Below are positions 6,523 to 14,720 of a DNA stretch of 30,413 nt, piece after piece. Each line of letters begins with the position of its first letter. Positions within the stretch are counted from its first letter, which is position 1. Both the position numbers and the translations under genes were made by a program. The stretch spans positions 1 to 30,413 of the forward strand of contig JAHEEQ010000045.1 in NCBI GenBank assembly GCA_024640585.1, given 5' to 3'. The DNA comes from Micrococcales bacterium (GTDB lineage Bacteria > Actinomycetota > Actinomycetes > S36-B12 > UBA5976). The notes under the pieces were generated by a model. That model did no database searches, was not told where the DNA came from, and saw nothing but the letters and a program-made list of their open reading frames with translations.

Positions 6523-7455
6523 ATGCCTAATTCACTTTCTATTAAAGGCGCGGTTCCTCCTCCCACTCAAAATGTGGATTCAAGTGTTGCTTGGCATTTT
6601 GGCGATCCATTTGCAGAGCAACGCAATTTGATCGCAGGAGTTGGAAGTGTGGATCAATCGCATCGAGGAGTTATTTCAATATCTGGGCCAGATGCAAAAA
6701 CTTTTCTAAATTCATTGACTACTCAAGAACTTCTCTCACTTCAAAATGGCGATAGTGCAATTTCTTTGGATCTAAATCCACAAGGTTTTGTTTTAAATGA
6801 ATTACACGTGATTGCCGATGGAAATAGTCTTTGGCTCACCACAGAATCAAACGCAAAAGAATCTCTACTCAACTATCTTTACAAAATGAAATTTAGATCT
6901 CAAATAGAAATCGTTGATGAAACTGAAAATTTTGCAGTTGTCTGGCAATCAATCAAATCGAAACACGAAAAATATCTAACGTGGGTTTCGCCGAACAACT
7001 GGATCTCACGAGAGATATTGGTTCCACGAAATGAACTTCTTTCATTGCTAGACGAAAACCCAGCCGGCATGTGGGCATATGAAGCTCTACGAGTCGAGGC
7101 ACTAGTTCCGAGAATTGGCTTTGAAACGGACCATCACACCATCCCGCATGAACTAGGGTGGATCGAGACGGCTGTGCACTTGAACAAAGGCTGCTATCGG
7201 GGACAAGAAACCGTCTCCAAAGTCGAACGTATGGGTAAGCCGCCCCGTCGACTTGTGCGGCTTTTATTGGATGGCTCAAGCGACCAAATGCCAGCCCCAC
7301 ACACTCAAGTCTCCGTGGAGGGGGCAGTGGTCGGATTTATTGGCCAGAGCGTCCAACATGCGGTTTTAGGACCTATTGCGAGCGCTGTAATCAAGCGGAA
7401 TGTGCCTGAGGATGCAACCTTTCAGGTGGCCACCTTTAATGCCATGATCGGTTAG
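6523..7455 (+). CDS. ygfZ: YgfZ/GcvT-fold folate-binding protein
   Basis: A 310-residue tetrahydrofolate-binding protein of the YgfZ family (COG0354), which helps maintain certain Fe-S enzymes. The family signature KGCYRGQET is at 222-230, with the conserved Cys224. N-terminal GcvT-like strands include VDQSHRGVISISGPDAKTFLNSLTT. Its place after the nitrobindin-like and Fur-family genes matches other actinobacteria. It begins 2 nt after the Fur-family stop without a convincing Shine-Dalgarno, suggesting coupled translation. Confidence 0.9.
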   Translation: MPNSLSIKGAVPPPTQNVDSSVAWHFGDPFAEQRNLIAGVGSVDQSHRGVISISGPDAKTFLNSLTTQELLSLQNGDSAISLDLNPQGFVLNELHVIADGNSLWLTTESNAKESLLNYLYKMKFRSQIEIVDETENFAVVWQSIKSKHEKYLTWVSPNNWISREILVPRNELLSLLDENPAGMWAYEALRVEALVPRIGFETDHHTIPHELGWIETAVHLNKGCYRGQETVSKVERMGKPPRRLVRLLLDGSSDQMPAPHTQVSVEGAVVGFIGQSVQHAVLGPIASAVIKRNVPEDATFQVATFNAMIG

Positions 7456-7475
7456 CAAACATTAGGTCTTTTGCC

Positions 7476-7491
7476 GCTTGCAATTGCAAGC
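7476..7491. promoter_or_regulatory. 16-bp perfect palindrome in the XRE regulator promoter
   Basis: GCTTGCAATTGCAAGC is its own reverse complement. It contains TTGCAA (7478-7483), which would be the -35 of a promoter with TAATAC (7500-7505) as -10 at 16-nt spacing, 7 nt before the ATG at 7513. An operator here would allow autoregulation by the XRE protein. TTGCAA itself is frequent in this AT-rich sequence, but a 16-bp perfect palindrome in a 57-bp gap is not expected by chance. Confidence 0.5.
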
Positions 7492-7512
7492 ACTCAGACT
7501 AATACTTGGGCT

Positions 7513-7863
7513 ATGGATACATTTGCAAGCATCGGAGATTTCATCCGTGAGCAGCGCGAAGCGGCTGAAGTTTCAGTCCGGCAATTAGCAAAAGCAGCCG
7601 GGGTTTCAAATCCATATTTGTCTCAAATTGAACGTGGGCTTCGCAAACCAAGTGCAGAGATTTTGCAACAACTTGCAAAAGCACTTTCAGTGTCGGCCGA
7701 AACACTTTACGTACGAGCTGGTCTGCTTGATGAAGATAGTTCAAGAAAGTTCACCGCTGAGACAATTGCAAATGATCCCGAGTTAACAGATACGCAAAAA
7801 GCAAGTTTGCTTGAAATGTATTCCGAATTTCTCTTAAGTAATAGTTCTAAGGAGTCACAATGA
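7513..7863 (+). CDS. XRE-family helix-turn-helix regulator
   Basis: A 116-residue DNA-binding protein. Residues 6-66 form a Cro/CI-type HTH: FIREQREAAEVSVRQLAKAAGVSNPYLSQIERGLRKPSAEIL, split here into helices around 21-42, followed by LAKALSVSAETLYVRAG. The C-terminal part (80-116) is helical with LTDTQKASLLEMY. Sequence and position resemble M. tuberculosis Rv0474, which precedes hbhA and a DUF2516 gene as here. A TTG-started longer frame from 7471 would translate the palindrome, so the ATG at 7513 is preferred. AAGGAG near its 3' end serves the next gene, which it overlaps by 4 nt. Confidence 0.88.
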   Translation: MDTFASIGDFIREQREAAEVSVRQLAKAAGVSNPYLSQIERGLRKPSAEILQQLAKALSVSAETLYVRAGLLDEDSSRKFTAETIANDPELTDTQKASLLEMYSEFLLSNSSKESQ

Positions 7864-8447
7864 CAAACCAAAACTCCGGCATGCCAAATGATGCAGTCTG
7901 GGTTCCAGAAGATGATGAAGTAGTAGCTTCCGAAACTCATTCACCTCTTGCAGAAGCAGCTGAAGCATTTGCACATGAAACAGCTGCAGAGTCAGCAAGC
8001 GTTTTTGAAGAAGTTGGTGAAACTGCTGCTGAAGCAGCAGAAGCATTTAAACCAAGTATGGTCGACAAAGTTGTAGAAGCAGCGGGTCCAGCTATTGCAA
8101 ACGTGATTGGAAAAGTAACTCCTGTAGTTGCGAATGCTGCCGTATCAATCGCACCAACAGTTGCAAAGGTTGAAGCCGCCGCGAAGCCAGTAATTGAAAA
8201 AGCCACCGAACTTCTCGAACCAGCTCTTGCAAAGGCGGAGCCATTTTTAGATGAGGCAAGCAAGAAACTAAGTGAATTCGCAGATGTCGCTGCCAAGCAA
8301 GCCGACACTGCTGCCCAAGTAATTGATGCTGGCTTTGATCGTTTCAAAGACACGGTTGCAGGGCTTGCTGAAGTTGCAAAGCCGGTTGCCGAGAACCTTG
8401 TCGAAAAAGTAAAAACCACAGTTAATGAAAAGATAAACCGCAAATAA
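7860..8447 (+). CDS. Ala-rich amphipathic helical protein at the hbhA position
   Basis: A 195-residue protein with no signal peptide. Residues 1-65 are acidic and Ala/Glu rich (AEAAEAF, AAESASVFEE); the rest is a string of amphipathic helices with repeated V-A-K-P-V-like phrases (AAKPVIEKATELLEPALAKAEPF; VAKPVAENLVEKV), ending in a basic tail. Gene order (XRE regulator, this gene, DUF2516) equals that around heparin-binding hemagglutinin hbhA in M. tuberculosis. HbhA is also Ala/Lys-rich and helical, but the Lys-Ala-Pro tail is absent here and composition alone can mimic similarity. It could be a lipid-associated, apolipoprotein-like surface protein. AAGGAG lies 6 nt upstream of the ATG. Confidence 0.7.
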   Translation: MTNQNSGMPNDAVWVPEDDEVVASETHSPLAEAAEAFAHETAAESASVFEEVGETAAEAAEAFKPSMVDKVVEAAGPAIANVIGKVTPVVANAAVSIAPTVAKVEAAAKPVIEKATELLEPALAKAEPFLDEASKKLSEFADVAAKQADTAAQVIDAGFDRFKDTVAGLAEVAKPVAENLVEKVKTTVNEKINRK

Positions 8448-8719
8448 TGTTGGATTTCTTAATTGGAGTTATCAATCTAGTTGTTGTTGCTTTTGGAGCT
8501 ATTGGATTTTTTGATGCAATGCGTCAAAACCCGCAAGCGTTTGATATCTACGGGCGTGGATCGAAGAATGCTTGGCTAATTGGGTTGGCTGCTTCCGCTT
8601 TCGTAGTGTTTTGGTTTTCTATGTATTCTTTATTTGGAATTATTGGAACAGTTGCGATTGTGGTTTATCAGGTTGATATAAAACCGAATCTAAATGAGAT
8701 TAATCGGCCTCGCTACTAG
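8447..8719 (+). CDS. DUF2516 membrane protein
   Basis: A 90-residue membrane protein with a helix at about 3-24 (IGVINLVVVAFGAIGFFDAM) and a longer hydrophobic stretch at about 43-76, separated by RQNPQAFDIYGRGSKNAW. This pattern is DUF2516, whose members follow the XRE/HbhA pair in mycobacteria (Rv0476). The start overlaps the previous stop (TAATG). Function unknown. Confidence 0.82.
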   Translation: MLDFLIGVINLVVVAFGAIGFFDAMRQNPQAFDIYGRGSKNAWLIGLAASAFVVFWFSMYSLFGIIGTVAIVVYQVDIKPNLNEINRPRY

Positions 8720-8722
8720 TCA

Positions 8723-9520
8723 ATGAAACCAAAACCTGTTGGCCGAATAACGCGAGGTACCACTGCACCTAATCGCTTGCGCCGAATTGACCGCTGGATT
8801 TTAAATTATGAATGTTCGCGACTGCGAAATCTAGAAAATCCAATTGTTATTGATTTAGGTTTTGGTGCTACACCCATAACGGCAGTAGAGCTACGAGACA
8901 GACTGCATAAACATGTTTCTACAAATATCAAAGTAGTTGGAATCGAAATCGATCCAGTCAGAGTTGAATTGGCTCAAGAATTGACAGACGAGTCCTTGAG
9001 TTTCATAAAAGGCGGCTTCGAAATCCCAACGGAAAAACCTGTCTCACTAATTCGGGCTTTAAATGTTTTGCGACAGTATGAAGAATTGGAGGTGTTGCCT
9101 GCCTGGGAGAAGATGGGAAAGAATCTCATATCTGGAGGGCTGATTGTTGATGGCACCTGCGATGAGATTGGCCGTCGGTCTGTTTGGGTGGCAATACGCA
9201 AACAACCAAATGGTGAATTGAAACCTGAAAGTCTTACGATTTCGACTCATTTACAGTCGTTGGAAAAGCCGAGTGACATAGCGCCTCGTTTGCCAAAGAT
9301 CTTGATTCACCACAATGTGCCAGGTGAAAGAATCTACAAAGTTTTACAACAACTAGATGCTGCGTGGGTGAAGACTTCGAGCGCCCAAACATTTGGTGCG
9401 CGACAACATTGGATGGCAGCTTTGGAATTTGCAAAAGAAAATGGTTTGCAAATAAAAGATAGCCAATCGAGATGGCGACTTGGTGAAGTCACTCTCGACT
9501 GGCTTTCAGTTAGCGATTAA
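8723..9520 (+). CDS. Class I SAM-dependent methyltransferase-like protein
   Basis: A 265-residue Rossmann-fold protein. Motif I is [10 protein letters not shown] (42-51), with the acidic residue of motif II in VVGIEIDP (71-78, Glu75), followed by [10 protein letters not shown]. The N-terminal [20 protein letters not shown] is strongly conserved in actinobacterial homologues in this gene neighbourhood. The catalytic centre and substrate cannot be inferred. It ends convergent with gpmA, the two stops sharing TTAA at 9517-9520. Confidence 0.75.
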   Translation: MKPKPVGRITRGTTAPNRLRRIDRWILNYECSRLRNLENPIVIDLGFGATPITAVELRDRLHKHVSTNIKVVGIEIDPVRVELAQELTDESLSFIKGGFEIPTEKPVSLIRALNVLRQYEELEVLPAWEKMGKNLISGGLIVDGTCDEIGRRSVWVAIRKQPNGELKPESLTISTHLQSLEKPSDIAPRLPKILIHHNVPGERIYKVLQQLDAAWVKTSSAQTFGARQHWMAALEFAKENGLQIKDSQSRWRLGEVTLDWLSVSD

Positions 9521-10275
9521 GCCTTACCTTGATTTGCAACTGCTGCCGCTGCGGTTGCTGCAGCTTCAGGATCTAGATATTGCCCGCCTTCAACAATTGG
9601 CTTTAGGTTGGTGTCTAGTTTGTAAACAAGTGGGATACCGGTTGGGATATTTAGTGACGCAATTCCTTCGTCACTAATTCCATCGAGATGCTTCACAAGA
9701 GCGCGCAAAGAATTTCCGTGAGCTGTAACCATTACAACTTTGCCTGCCTTCAAATCTGGAACTATGTTGGCTTCCCAATAAGGAAGCATGCGAGCGACTA
9801 CATCTTTTAGGCATTCGGTTGCAGGGAGCTCTTTGCCGGCAATATCTGCATAACGCGGATCATTGGTTTGGGCGTATTTGTCGTTTGGATCTATTGCTGG
9901 TGGTGGTACATCGTATGAACGACGCCAAAGTTGAAATTGTTCTTCGCCGTATGCTTCAAGAGTTTGCTTTTTGTCTTTTCCTTGAAGGGCACCGTAGTGC
10001 CGTTCGTTTAATCTCCAAGAACGAGTAACTGGAATCCAGTGGCGATCACATGCATCAAGTGCAATTTGGGCTGTGCGAATTGCTCTACGAAGAAGGGATG
10101 TGTGAAGAACTTCTGGCAGTACGCCAGCAGCTTTAAGTAATTCGCCACCTCGCTTTGCTTCAGCCTCACCTTTTTCGGACAGATTTACATCCACCCAACC
10201 AGTAAATAGGTTGAGGGCATTCCATTCACTTTCGCCGTGACGCAGGAGTACTAATGTGTATGTATTTTCAGTCAT
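9517..10275 (-). CDS. gpmA: 2,3-bisphosphoglycerate-dependent phosphoglycerate mutase
   Basis: This glycolytic enzyme interconverts 3- and 2-phosphoglycerate. The 252 residues contain [10 protein letters not shown] with the phospho-histidine His13, [39 protein letters not shown] with Glu91 as acid/base, and TAHGNSLR with His186. Length and motifs are those of dPGM. It is the last gene of a minus-strand group phoU-mshA-gpmA, 36 nt behind mshA. gpm1 and mshA are also neighbours in mycobacteria (Rv0489, Rv0486). Confidence 0.96.
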   Translation of the reverse strand: MTENTYTLVLLRHGESEWNALNLFTGWVDVNLSEKGEAEAKRGGELLKAAGVLPEVLHTSLLRRAIRTAQIALDACDRHWIPVTRSWRLNERHYGALQGKDKKQTLEAYGEEQFQLWRRSYDVPPPAIDPNDKYAQTNDPRYADIAGKELPATECLKDVVARMLPYWEANIVPDLKAGKVVMVTAHGNSLRALVKHLDGISDEGIASLNIPTGIPLVYKLDTNLKPIVEGGQYLDPEAAATAAAAVANQGKA

Positions 10276-10311
10276 GAGGCAAGTCTGCCGTATCTGAAAC
10301 TGAATGAACCT

Positions 10312-11610
10312 TCAGGCTTTGAATCGTCGATTCTCGTGAGCGACTACACCATAAGTATCGACGGCTTTTCGGTATGTCTCAAGCAGAGCATCGGCAGTCA
10401 CTGACCAAGAAAATTTACTTGCATGCAAGATGGCATTCTTACTCATCGCCTCGCGCAACTCTGGTTTTTCAAGTAGTTGCAAAATCGACTGCGCCCAATT
10501 CTTTGGCTGGTGATTTCCAAGTAATAAACCGGAGTAATCGTTTTTTACTGCGGTGACTAAGCCACCAACGGCTGCAGCAACCACCGGAGTTCCACACGCT
10601 TGCGCCTCAATAGCGACCAAACCAAATGACTCGGAGTGAGAAGGCACAACTACAAGGTCGGCAGCGCGGTATAAATCAACGAGCTGACTTGCAGGTTTGG
10701 GCGGCAGAAATTCAACAAGTTGGCTTATCCCTAATGTGCTTGCCAGATCTGAAAGTGACTGCGGATGGTCAAGCCCGCTGCCAGAAGGACCTCCACAAAT
10801 CATCACTTTCAAACGAGTTTGCAAATTCGGCCGCAATTTCAGCATTTCAGAAACGGCATTTAGCAAGATGTCTGGAGCTTTTAGGGGTTGAATTCTTCCA
10901 ACGAAAAGCAGTACAAAATCTTCAGCGTTTAAATTGAATTTTGCACGGGTTGCGACTTTGCCAATTCCAATATTGAAAATCTCTAAATCAACACCAGGGT
11001 GGATTACATCAACTCTTTGAGCATCAGCTTCATAATGTTCAATGAGTTCGGCTGCTTCGCGGTGAGTATTTGCGACCAATCTGGTTGCAGCTTTAACAAC
11101 CTGCTCTTCACCAATTACTCGTACGGATGGTTCTGGTGTGTCACCTTCTGCAAGCGCCAAGTTCTTAACCTTGGCCATAGTGTGCATTGTGTGAACCAAT
11201 GGAACTCGCCATCTTTCACTTGCCAACCAACCAACCTGGCCACTAAGCCAATAATGCGATTGAACCAAATCAAAAGCACCTTCTGGCTGTTTTGCTTCTT
11301 CGCGCATGACCCCTGCAGTCACAGCACAAAGTTGCCCCGGCAAATCATTCTTTGAAAGTCCTCCGTATGGACCGGCCTCAATGTGATGAACAGTTACACC
11401 TGGAAATGCTTCGACTTTATTCGGCAATTCTGGGGAAGTGGAACGGGTGAAAATATCTACAGCAACATTGCGTTCGGCCAAACGTTTAGCAGTTTCGGCA
11501 ATGTAAACGTTCATGCCACCTGCATCACCAGTTCCTGGATTGTCTAATGGAGATGTGTGGACACTCAATACAGCAATTCGTGAAATTTCACTTTTACGAA
11601 GACGGGTCAT
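10312..11610 (-). CDS. mshA: D-inositol-3-phosphate glycosyltransferase (MshA)
   Basis: MshA starts mycothiol synthesis, transferring GlcNAc from UDP-GlcNAc to inositol 3-phosphate. The 432 residues form a GT-B fold of family GT4: N-terminal GTGDAGGMNVYI (26-37), SHYWLSGQVGWL (118-129), HTMHTMAKVKN (140-150), VNTHREAAEL-like segment near 180, FVGRIQPLKAPD with the phosphate-binding Arg/Lys (236-246), and the EX7E motif ESFGLVAIE (327-335). It overlaps phoU by 4 nt. Together with mshD about 9 kb away, two of the mycothiol pathway steps lie in this window. The deacetylase mshB and ligase mshC are not here. Confidence 0.95.
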   Translation of the reverse strand: MTRLRKSEISRIAVLSVHTSPLDNPGTGDAGGMNVYIAETAKRLAERNVAVDIFTRSTSPELPNKVEAFPGVTVHHIEAGPYGGLSKNDLPGQLCAVTAGVMREEAKQPEGAFDLVQSHYWLSGQVGWLASERWRVPLVHTMHTMAKVKNLALAEGDTPEPSVRVIGEEQVVKAATRLVANTHREAAELIEHYEADAQRVDVIHPGVDLEIFNIGIGKVATRAKFNLNAEDFVLLFVGRIQPLKAPDILLNAVSEMLKLRPNLQTRLKVMICGGPSGSGLDHPQSLSDLASTLGISQLVEFLPPKPASQLVDLYRAADLVVVPSHSESFGLVAIEAQACGTPVVAAAVGGLVTAVKNDYSGLLLGNHQPKNWAQSILQLLEKPELREAMSKNAILHASKFSWSVTADALLETYRKAVDTYGVVAHENRRFKA

Positions 11611-12278
11611 TTTTCATCGCCTTGCAAATCGCTTACCCCATAAACCTGACCAGTTACAACGAAAGCAACGCGACGAGCAATTGTTACACCATGGTCGGCA
11701 AATCTTTCGTAGTAGCGCGAAAGTAAAGTGACATCAATTGCTGATTCAACGCCGTGTTTCCATTTTGGATCCAAAACCAATGTGAATAACTGTCTATGGA
11801 TTTGATCCATTTCTGAATCTTCTTTTGTCATATCTGCTGCGTATTGCAACTCTCCAGTTGCAATAACTTTCCCGGTTTGCTTAACAATCGAGTTTGCAAT
11901 TTCACCCATTTGAGCGAATGTCTCAGCAAGATCTTCTGGAACACTAACATTTGGAAATCTAAGTCGAGCTTGCTTTGCAACGTGCGCTGCTAAATCGCCC
12001 ATGCGTTCCAAAGTTGTAGACATACGCAGGCTCGCAACAGTCATACGAATATCCGCTGGGGTGAGATTTGGTGTTTCGAGAATTTCGAGACAGTTCTCTT
12101 CGACGCTGTTGTTGATTTCATTGATTTTCGCATCGTCCGAAATGATTTGTTCGGCAAGATGCACATCTGCAGACAAAAGGGCCTCAGTTGCACAGGACAT
12201 GGCGACCTGAACGAGACTCGTCATTTCGACGAGATTGTTCTGCACTCTGCGCAGACGCTCGTTAGTCAGATTTTCCAT
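11607..12278 (-). CDS. phoU: Phosphate signalling complex protein PhoU
   Basis: PhoU links the Pst phosphate transporter to the phosphate-sensing kinase and keeps it quiet when phosphate is ample. The 223 residues form two PhoU helical repeats. The metal-binding family motifs are visible: MGDLAAHVAKQARLR in the first and YYERFADHGVTIARRV in the second. It is divergent from the senX3-regX3 pair, with 119 nt between starts that contain a PHO-box-like repeat. GAGG lies before the ATG at 12278. Its stop overlaps the mshA start, so phosphate control could reach mshA and gpmA. Confidence 0.95.
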   Translation of the reverse strand: MENLTNERLRRVQNNLVEMTSLVQVAMSCATEALLSADVHLAEQIISDDAKINEINNSVEENCLEILETPNLTPADIRMTVASLRMSTTLERMGDLAAHVAKQARLRFPNVSVPEDLAETFAQMGEIANSIVKQTGKVIATGELQYAADMTKEDSEMDQIHRQLFTLVLDPKWKHGVESAIDVTLLSRYYERFADHGVTIARRVAFVVTGQVYGVSDLQGDEK

Positions 12279-12320
12279 TTTGCCTCGATTTCAGGGCTTA
12301 AGGATAGAACGACTTCAGAG

Positions 12321-12364
12321 CGCGGGTTTATTTGTGGCAAACCTAAGGTGAACTCTGGCGGAAC
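12321..12364 (-). promoter_or_regulatory. PHO-box-like direct repeats with 11-nt period
   Basis: Read on the minus strand, consecutive 11-mers are GTTCCGCCAGA (12354-12364), GTTCACCTTAG (12343-12353) and GTTTGCCACAA (12332-12342), then a weak unit ATAAACCCGCG (12321-12331). Streptomyces PhoP binds 11-nt direct repeats whose conserved part is GTTCACC, and a PHO box lies between phoU and phoRP there. The second unit matches exactly. It probably serves autoregulation by the RegX3/PhoP homologue at 13483. Confidence 0.65.
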
Positions 12365-12397
12365 AAGTGTCAATCGGTACGAATCCGAGGTAAACAA

Positions 12398-13486
12398 ATG
12401 CGGATATCAACCTACTCTTGCCTTGTGTCTGAAAGCTTTATCTCCGTAAAGGGGCCAGCGGTCTCTGGTGAGGTGGCGCGCATTTTGGAGCTTCTACCGC
12501 AGGCTTGGTTTATAGCGGATGGTGGTGGAGATGTGCTGCAAGCCTCTCCACGCGCATTTGAATATGGGCTGATCGTGCTCGAGCGCATCGAAGATAGCCA
12601 GACCCGCGAATTAATAGCCGAGGTTCAATCCAACGGCGAGCAACTTGAGCGCGAACTTTCAATTCCAAGAACTCGAACCCATGCGGACCAGACTTTACTT
12701 TTTCGAGTTACACCAATTTCCGATGGCGCAGTGTTGGTGTTGATTGAAGATGTAACTCAAGAACGAATTCTTGATGTGATTCGTCGAGACTTTGTAGCAA
12801 ATGTCTCGCACGAACTTAAGACGCCAGTCGGTGCACTTTCACTTCTAGCTGAAGCAATTCAAAGTGCTATTGATGACCCGGAAAGAATTTTGCATTTTGC
12901 ATCGAGAATGCATCATGAGGCAGAAAGACTTTCAACTTTGGTGGGAGACTTAATTGACTTGTCTAGTTTGCAAAAACACGATGGTTCTACAAACTTTGAG
13001 ATTATCTCGGTAGATGATGTAGTGACTGTCGCATTGGATGATGTCCAAATGCTTGCTACTGCAAAAAACATCGAAATGGTGGTTGGTGGAACCGGAAATT
13101 TACGTATCACCGGAAATCGTGGTCAATTGGTTTCTGCACTTCGCAATCTCTTAACAAATGCAATTCACTATTCTCATGAAGGCACTCGAGTAGCAATTGG
13201 AACTCGAGCTGTTGATGATGAAGTTGAGATAAGTGTGGTTGATCAAGGAATCGGAATTCCAACCTCCGAGGCCGAAAGAATCTTTGAACGCTTTTATCGC
13301 GTAGACCCAGCTCGAAGTCGTATCACTGGTGGAACAGGTCTTGGCCTATCAATTGTTAAACACATTTGCGTAGAACATGGAGGTGAATGTGTGGTGTGGA
13401 GTCAAGAAGGTCACGGCTCTACTTTTACCATTCGTCTTCCAAATCCGGATGCACAAAATGTCTCAACTAAGGAGAATGCTGAATGA
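12398..13486 (+). CDS. senX3: Phosphate sensor histidine kinase (SenX3/PhoR type) without membrane segments
   Basis: The kinase phosphorylates its partner regulator under phosphate limitation. Its 362 residues contain a PAS-like domain (about 28-120, LLPQAWFIADGGGDVLQASPRA in two parts), HisKA with phospho-acceptor His138 in VSHELKTPVGAL, and an ATPase domain with N box Asn254, DQGIGI (282-287) and GGTGLGLS (311-318). Known SenX3 and PhoR have one or two N-terminal membrane helices; here no hydrophobic helix exists, and an in-frame stop at 12344-12346 leaves no room for one. GAGGTAA lies just before the ATG at 12398. The protein should therefore be cytoplasmic, perhaps sensing through PhoU. 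It overlaps regX3 by ATGA. Confidence 0.92.
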   Translation: MRISTYSCLVSESFISVKGPAVSGEVARILELLPQAWFIADGGGDVLQASPRAFEYGLIVLERIEDSQTRELIAEVQSNGEQLERELSIPRTRTHADQTLLFRVTPISDGAVLVLIEDVTQERILDVIRRDFVANVSHELKTPVGALSLLAEAIQSAIDDPERILHFASRMHHEAERLSTLVGDLIDLSSLQKHDGSTNFEIISVDDVVTVALDDVQMLATAKNIEMVVGGTGNLRITGNRGQLVSALRNLLTNAIHYSHEGTRVAIGTRAVDDEVEISVVDQGIGIPTSEAERIFERFYRVDPARSRITGGTGLGLSIVKHICVEHGGECVVWSQEGHGSTFTIRLPNPDAQNVSTKENAE

Positions 13487-14166
13487 CCCGCGTACTTGTC
13501 GTTGAGGATGAAGAATCATTTCGCGAAGCACTTGAATTCATGCTAAGTAAAGAGGGATTTGAAGTTGCTTTAGCGGCTACAGGTACAGATGCTTTAGTTG
13601 AGTTTGACCGTAGCGGCGCCGACTTGATCTTGTTGGACTTGATGCTACCTGGCATGAGCGGCACTGAAGTTTGCCGAACAATTCGTGCAAAATCCAAAGT
13701 TCCAATCATTATGGTGACTGCAAAAGCAGACGAAGTCGATAAGGTTGTTGGACTTGAAATCGGCGCAGATGATTATGTGACCAAGCCATTCAGCTCACGT
13801 GAATTGGTGGCACGAATCCGAGCGGTTTTACGTCGCAATGCTGACTTTGAAGAATCCCCAGTCGTATCGACTCTCGAAATTGGCCCAGTTCGATTGGACA
13901 TTGAAAGACACAAGGTAACAGTTCGAGGCGAGGCTGTATCGCTTCCGCTGAAGGAATTTGATTTACTCGAATTACTTATGCGAAATGCAGGCCGAGTCCT
14001 TACTCGAGGTCAGCTAATCGATCGCGTTTGGGGCAGCAACTATGTTGGCGACACCAAAACTTTGGATGTTCACATTAAACGCTTGCGAGCAAAAATAGAA
14101 CAAGACCCCGCAGAGCCAGTACATATTTTGACTGTGCGAGGTCTTGGTTATAAATTTGAAAATTAG
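13483..14166 (+). CDS. regX3: OmpR-family response regulator (RegX3/PhoP type)
   Basis: The partner of the preceding kinase; a DNA-binding regulator of phosphate-starvation genes. The 227 residues comprise a receiver domain with acidic pocket VVEDEE, phospho-acceptor Asp52 (LILLDLMLPGMSG), Thr79 and Lys101 (YVTKPF), and a winged helix (about 130-227) with SLPLKEFDLLELL, GRVLTRGQLIDRVWG and TLDVHIKRLRAKIE. It is coupled to senX3 by ATGA. Likely targets include the PHO-box-like repeats at 12321-12364. Its stop overlaps the convergent lipoprotein gene by 4 nt. Confidence 0.95.
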   Translation: MTRVLVVEDEESFREALEFMLSKEGFEVALAATGTDALVEFDRSGADLILLDLMLPGMSGTEVCRTIRAKSKVPIIMVTAKADEVDKVVGLEIGADDYVTKPFSSRELVARIRAVLRRNADFEESPVVSTLEIGPVRLDIERHKVTVRGEAVSLPLKEFDLLELLMRNAGRVLTRGQLIDRVWGSNYVGDTKTLDVHIKRLRAKIEQDPAEPVHILTVRGLGYKFEN

Positions 14167-14681
14167 TTAGACAATGCAAAAGCGCTTGGATTTATAGTGC
14201 TGTAGTAATCATCATTTGCAAATGTGATTGCCTCAACATTTTTGAATCCGCTAGCTGAGAAACCGAAGGTCAACTTAACAATTGAACCAACTGATGGAAT
14301 CGATTCTTCGGTGTTGTTAAGAATTGCACCATATGGAGCCGAGAAGCTCAGTGAGACTGATGTTTTTGCAGGAATTGCAATTTCATCTACTTTTGTAGCA
14401 ACCCCTGATGTTGTATCAACAAGTGTTGCAAGTTTTTGGCCAACCCCGACTCCAAGTAATGACTCTGCAACATCACCGGTATTTATTATTACTGCAGTCA
14501 CAACTGCGTTTGTCCCATCATTGATGACTAGTACTTCTTGGATTTTTAGATCGCCGAGCACTACATCTGCACCATTGCCGGCAGGACCCATTTTTGCGGT
14601 TTCAGGGACTGACCCATAGCCACAAGCCGAGAGTGAAAAGATGAGTGAAATTGCTATAAGAATCTTGGTTAATTGACGCAT
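14163..14681 (-). CDS. Hypothetical lipoprotein
   Basis: A 172-residue exported lipoprotein. The signal peptide ILIAISLIFSLSAC ends in the lipobox LSAC with Cys20 as lipidation site. The mature part is Val/Ala/Thr-rich and predicted all-beta (KIQEVLVINDGTNAVVTAV; IPAKTSVSLSFSAPYGAIL), resembling small extracellular Ig-like or copper-chaperone-like domains. No Met/His copper motif is seen, so a PCuAC function is not claimed. Actinobacteria commonly have a lipoprotein gene between the phosphate regulator and carD. The ATG lacks a Shine-Dalgarno and follows a TAGCCT box by 6 nt, suggesting a leaderless mRNA. Confidence 0.75.
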   Translation of the reverse strand: MRQLTKILIAISLIFSLSACGYGSVPETAKMGPAGNGADVVLGDLKIQEVLVINDGTNAVVTAVIINTGDVAESLLGVGVGQKLATLVDTTSGVATKVDEIAIPAKTSVSLSFSAPYGAILNNTEESIPSVGSIVKLTFGFSASGFKNVEAITFANDDYYSTINPSAFALSN

Positions 14682-14687
14682 GAGTCA

Positions 14688-14693
14688 AGGCTA
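14688..14693 (-). promoter_or_regulatory. Predicted -10 box for the lipoprotein gene (leaderless)
   Basis: On the minus strand TAGCCT is followed by TGACTC and the ATG at 14681, a 6-nt spacing. TTGAAA lies 19 nt upstream as a -35 candidate. No ribosome site is present. Confidence 0.45.
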
Positions 14694-14720
14694 GTGCAAG
14701 GAATCTCAGCCCTTTCAAAC

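Noticed and set aside
7937..8443. 168-codon antisense frame over the Ala-rich protein gene
   Set aside because: A mirror of Ala/Glu/Lys-rich coding repeats; the plus frame has a good ribosome site and conserved neighbours.
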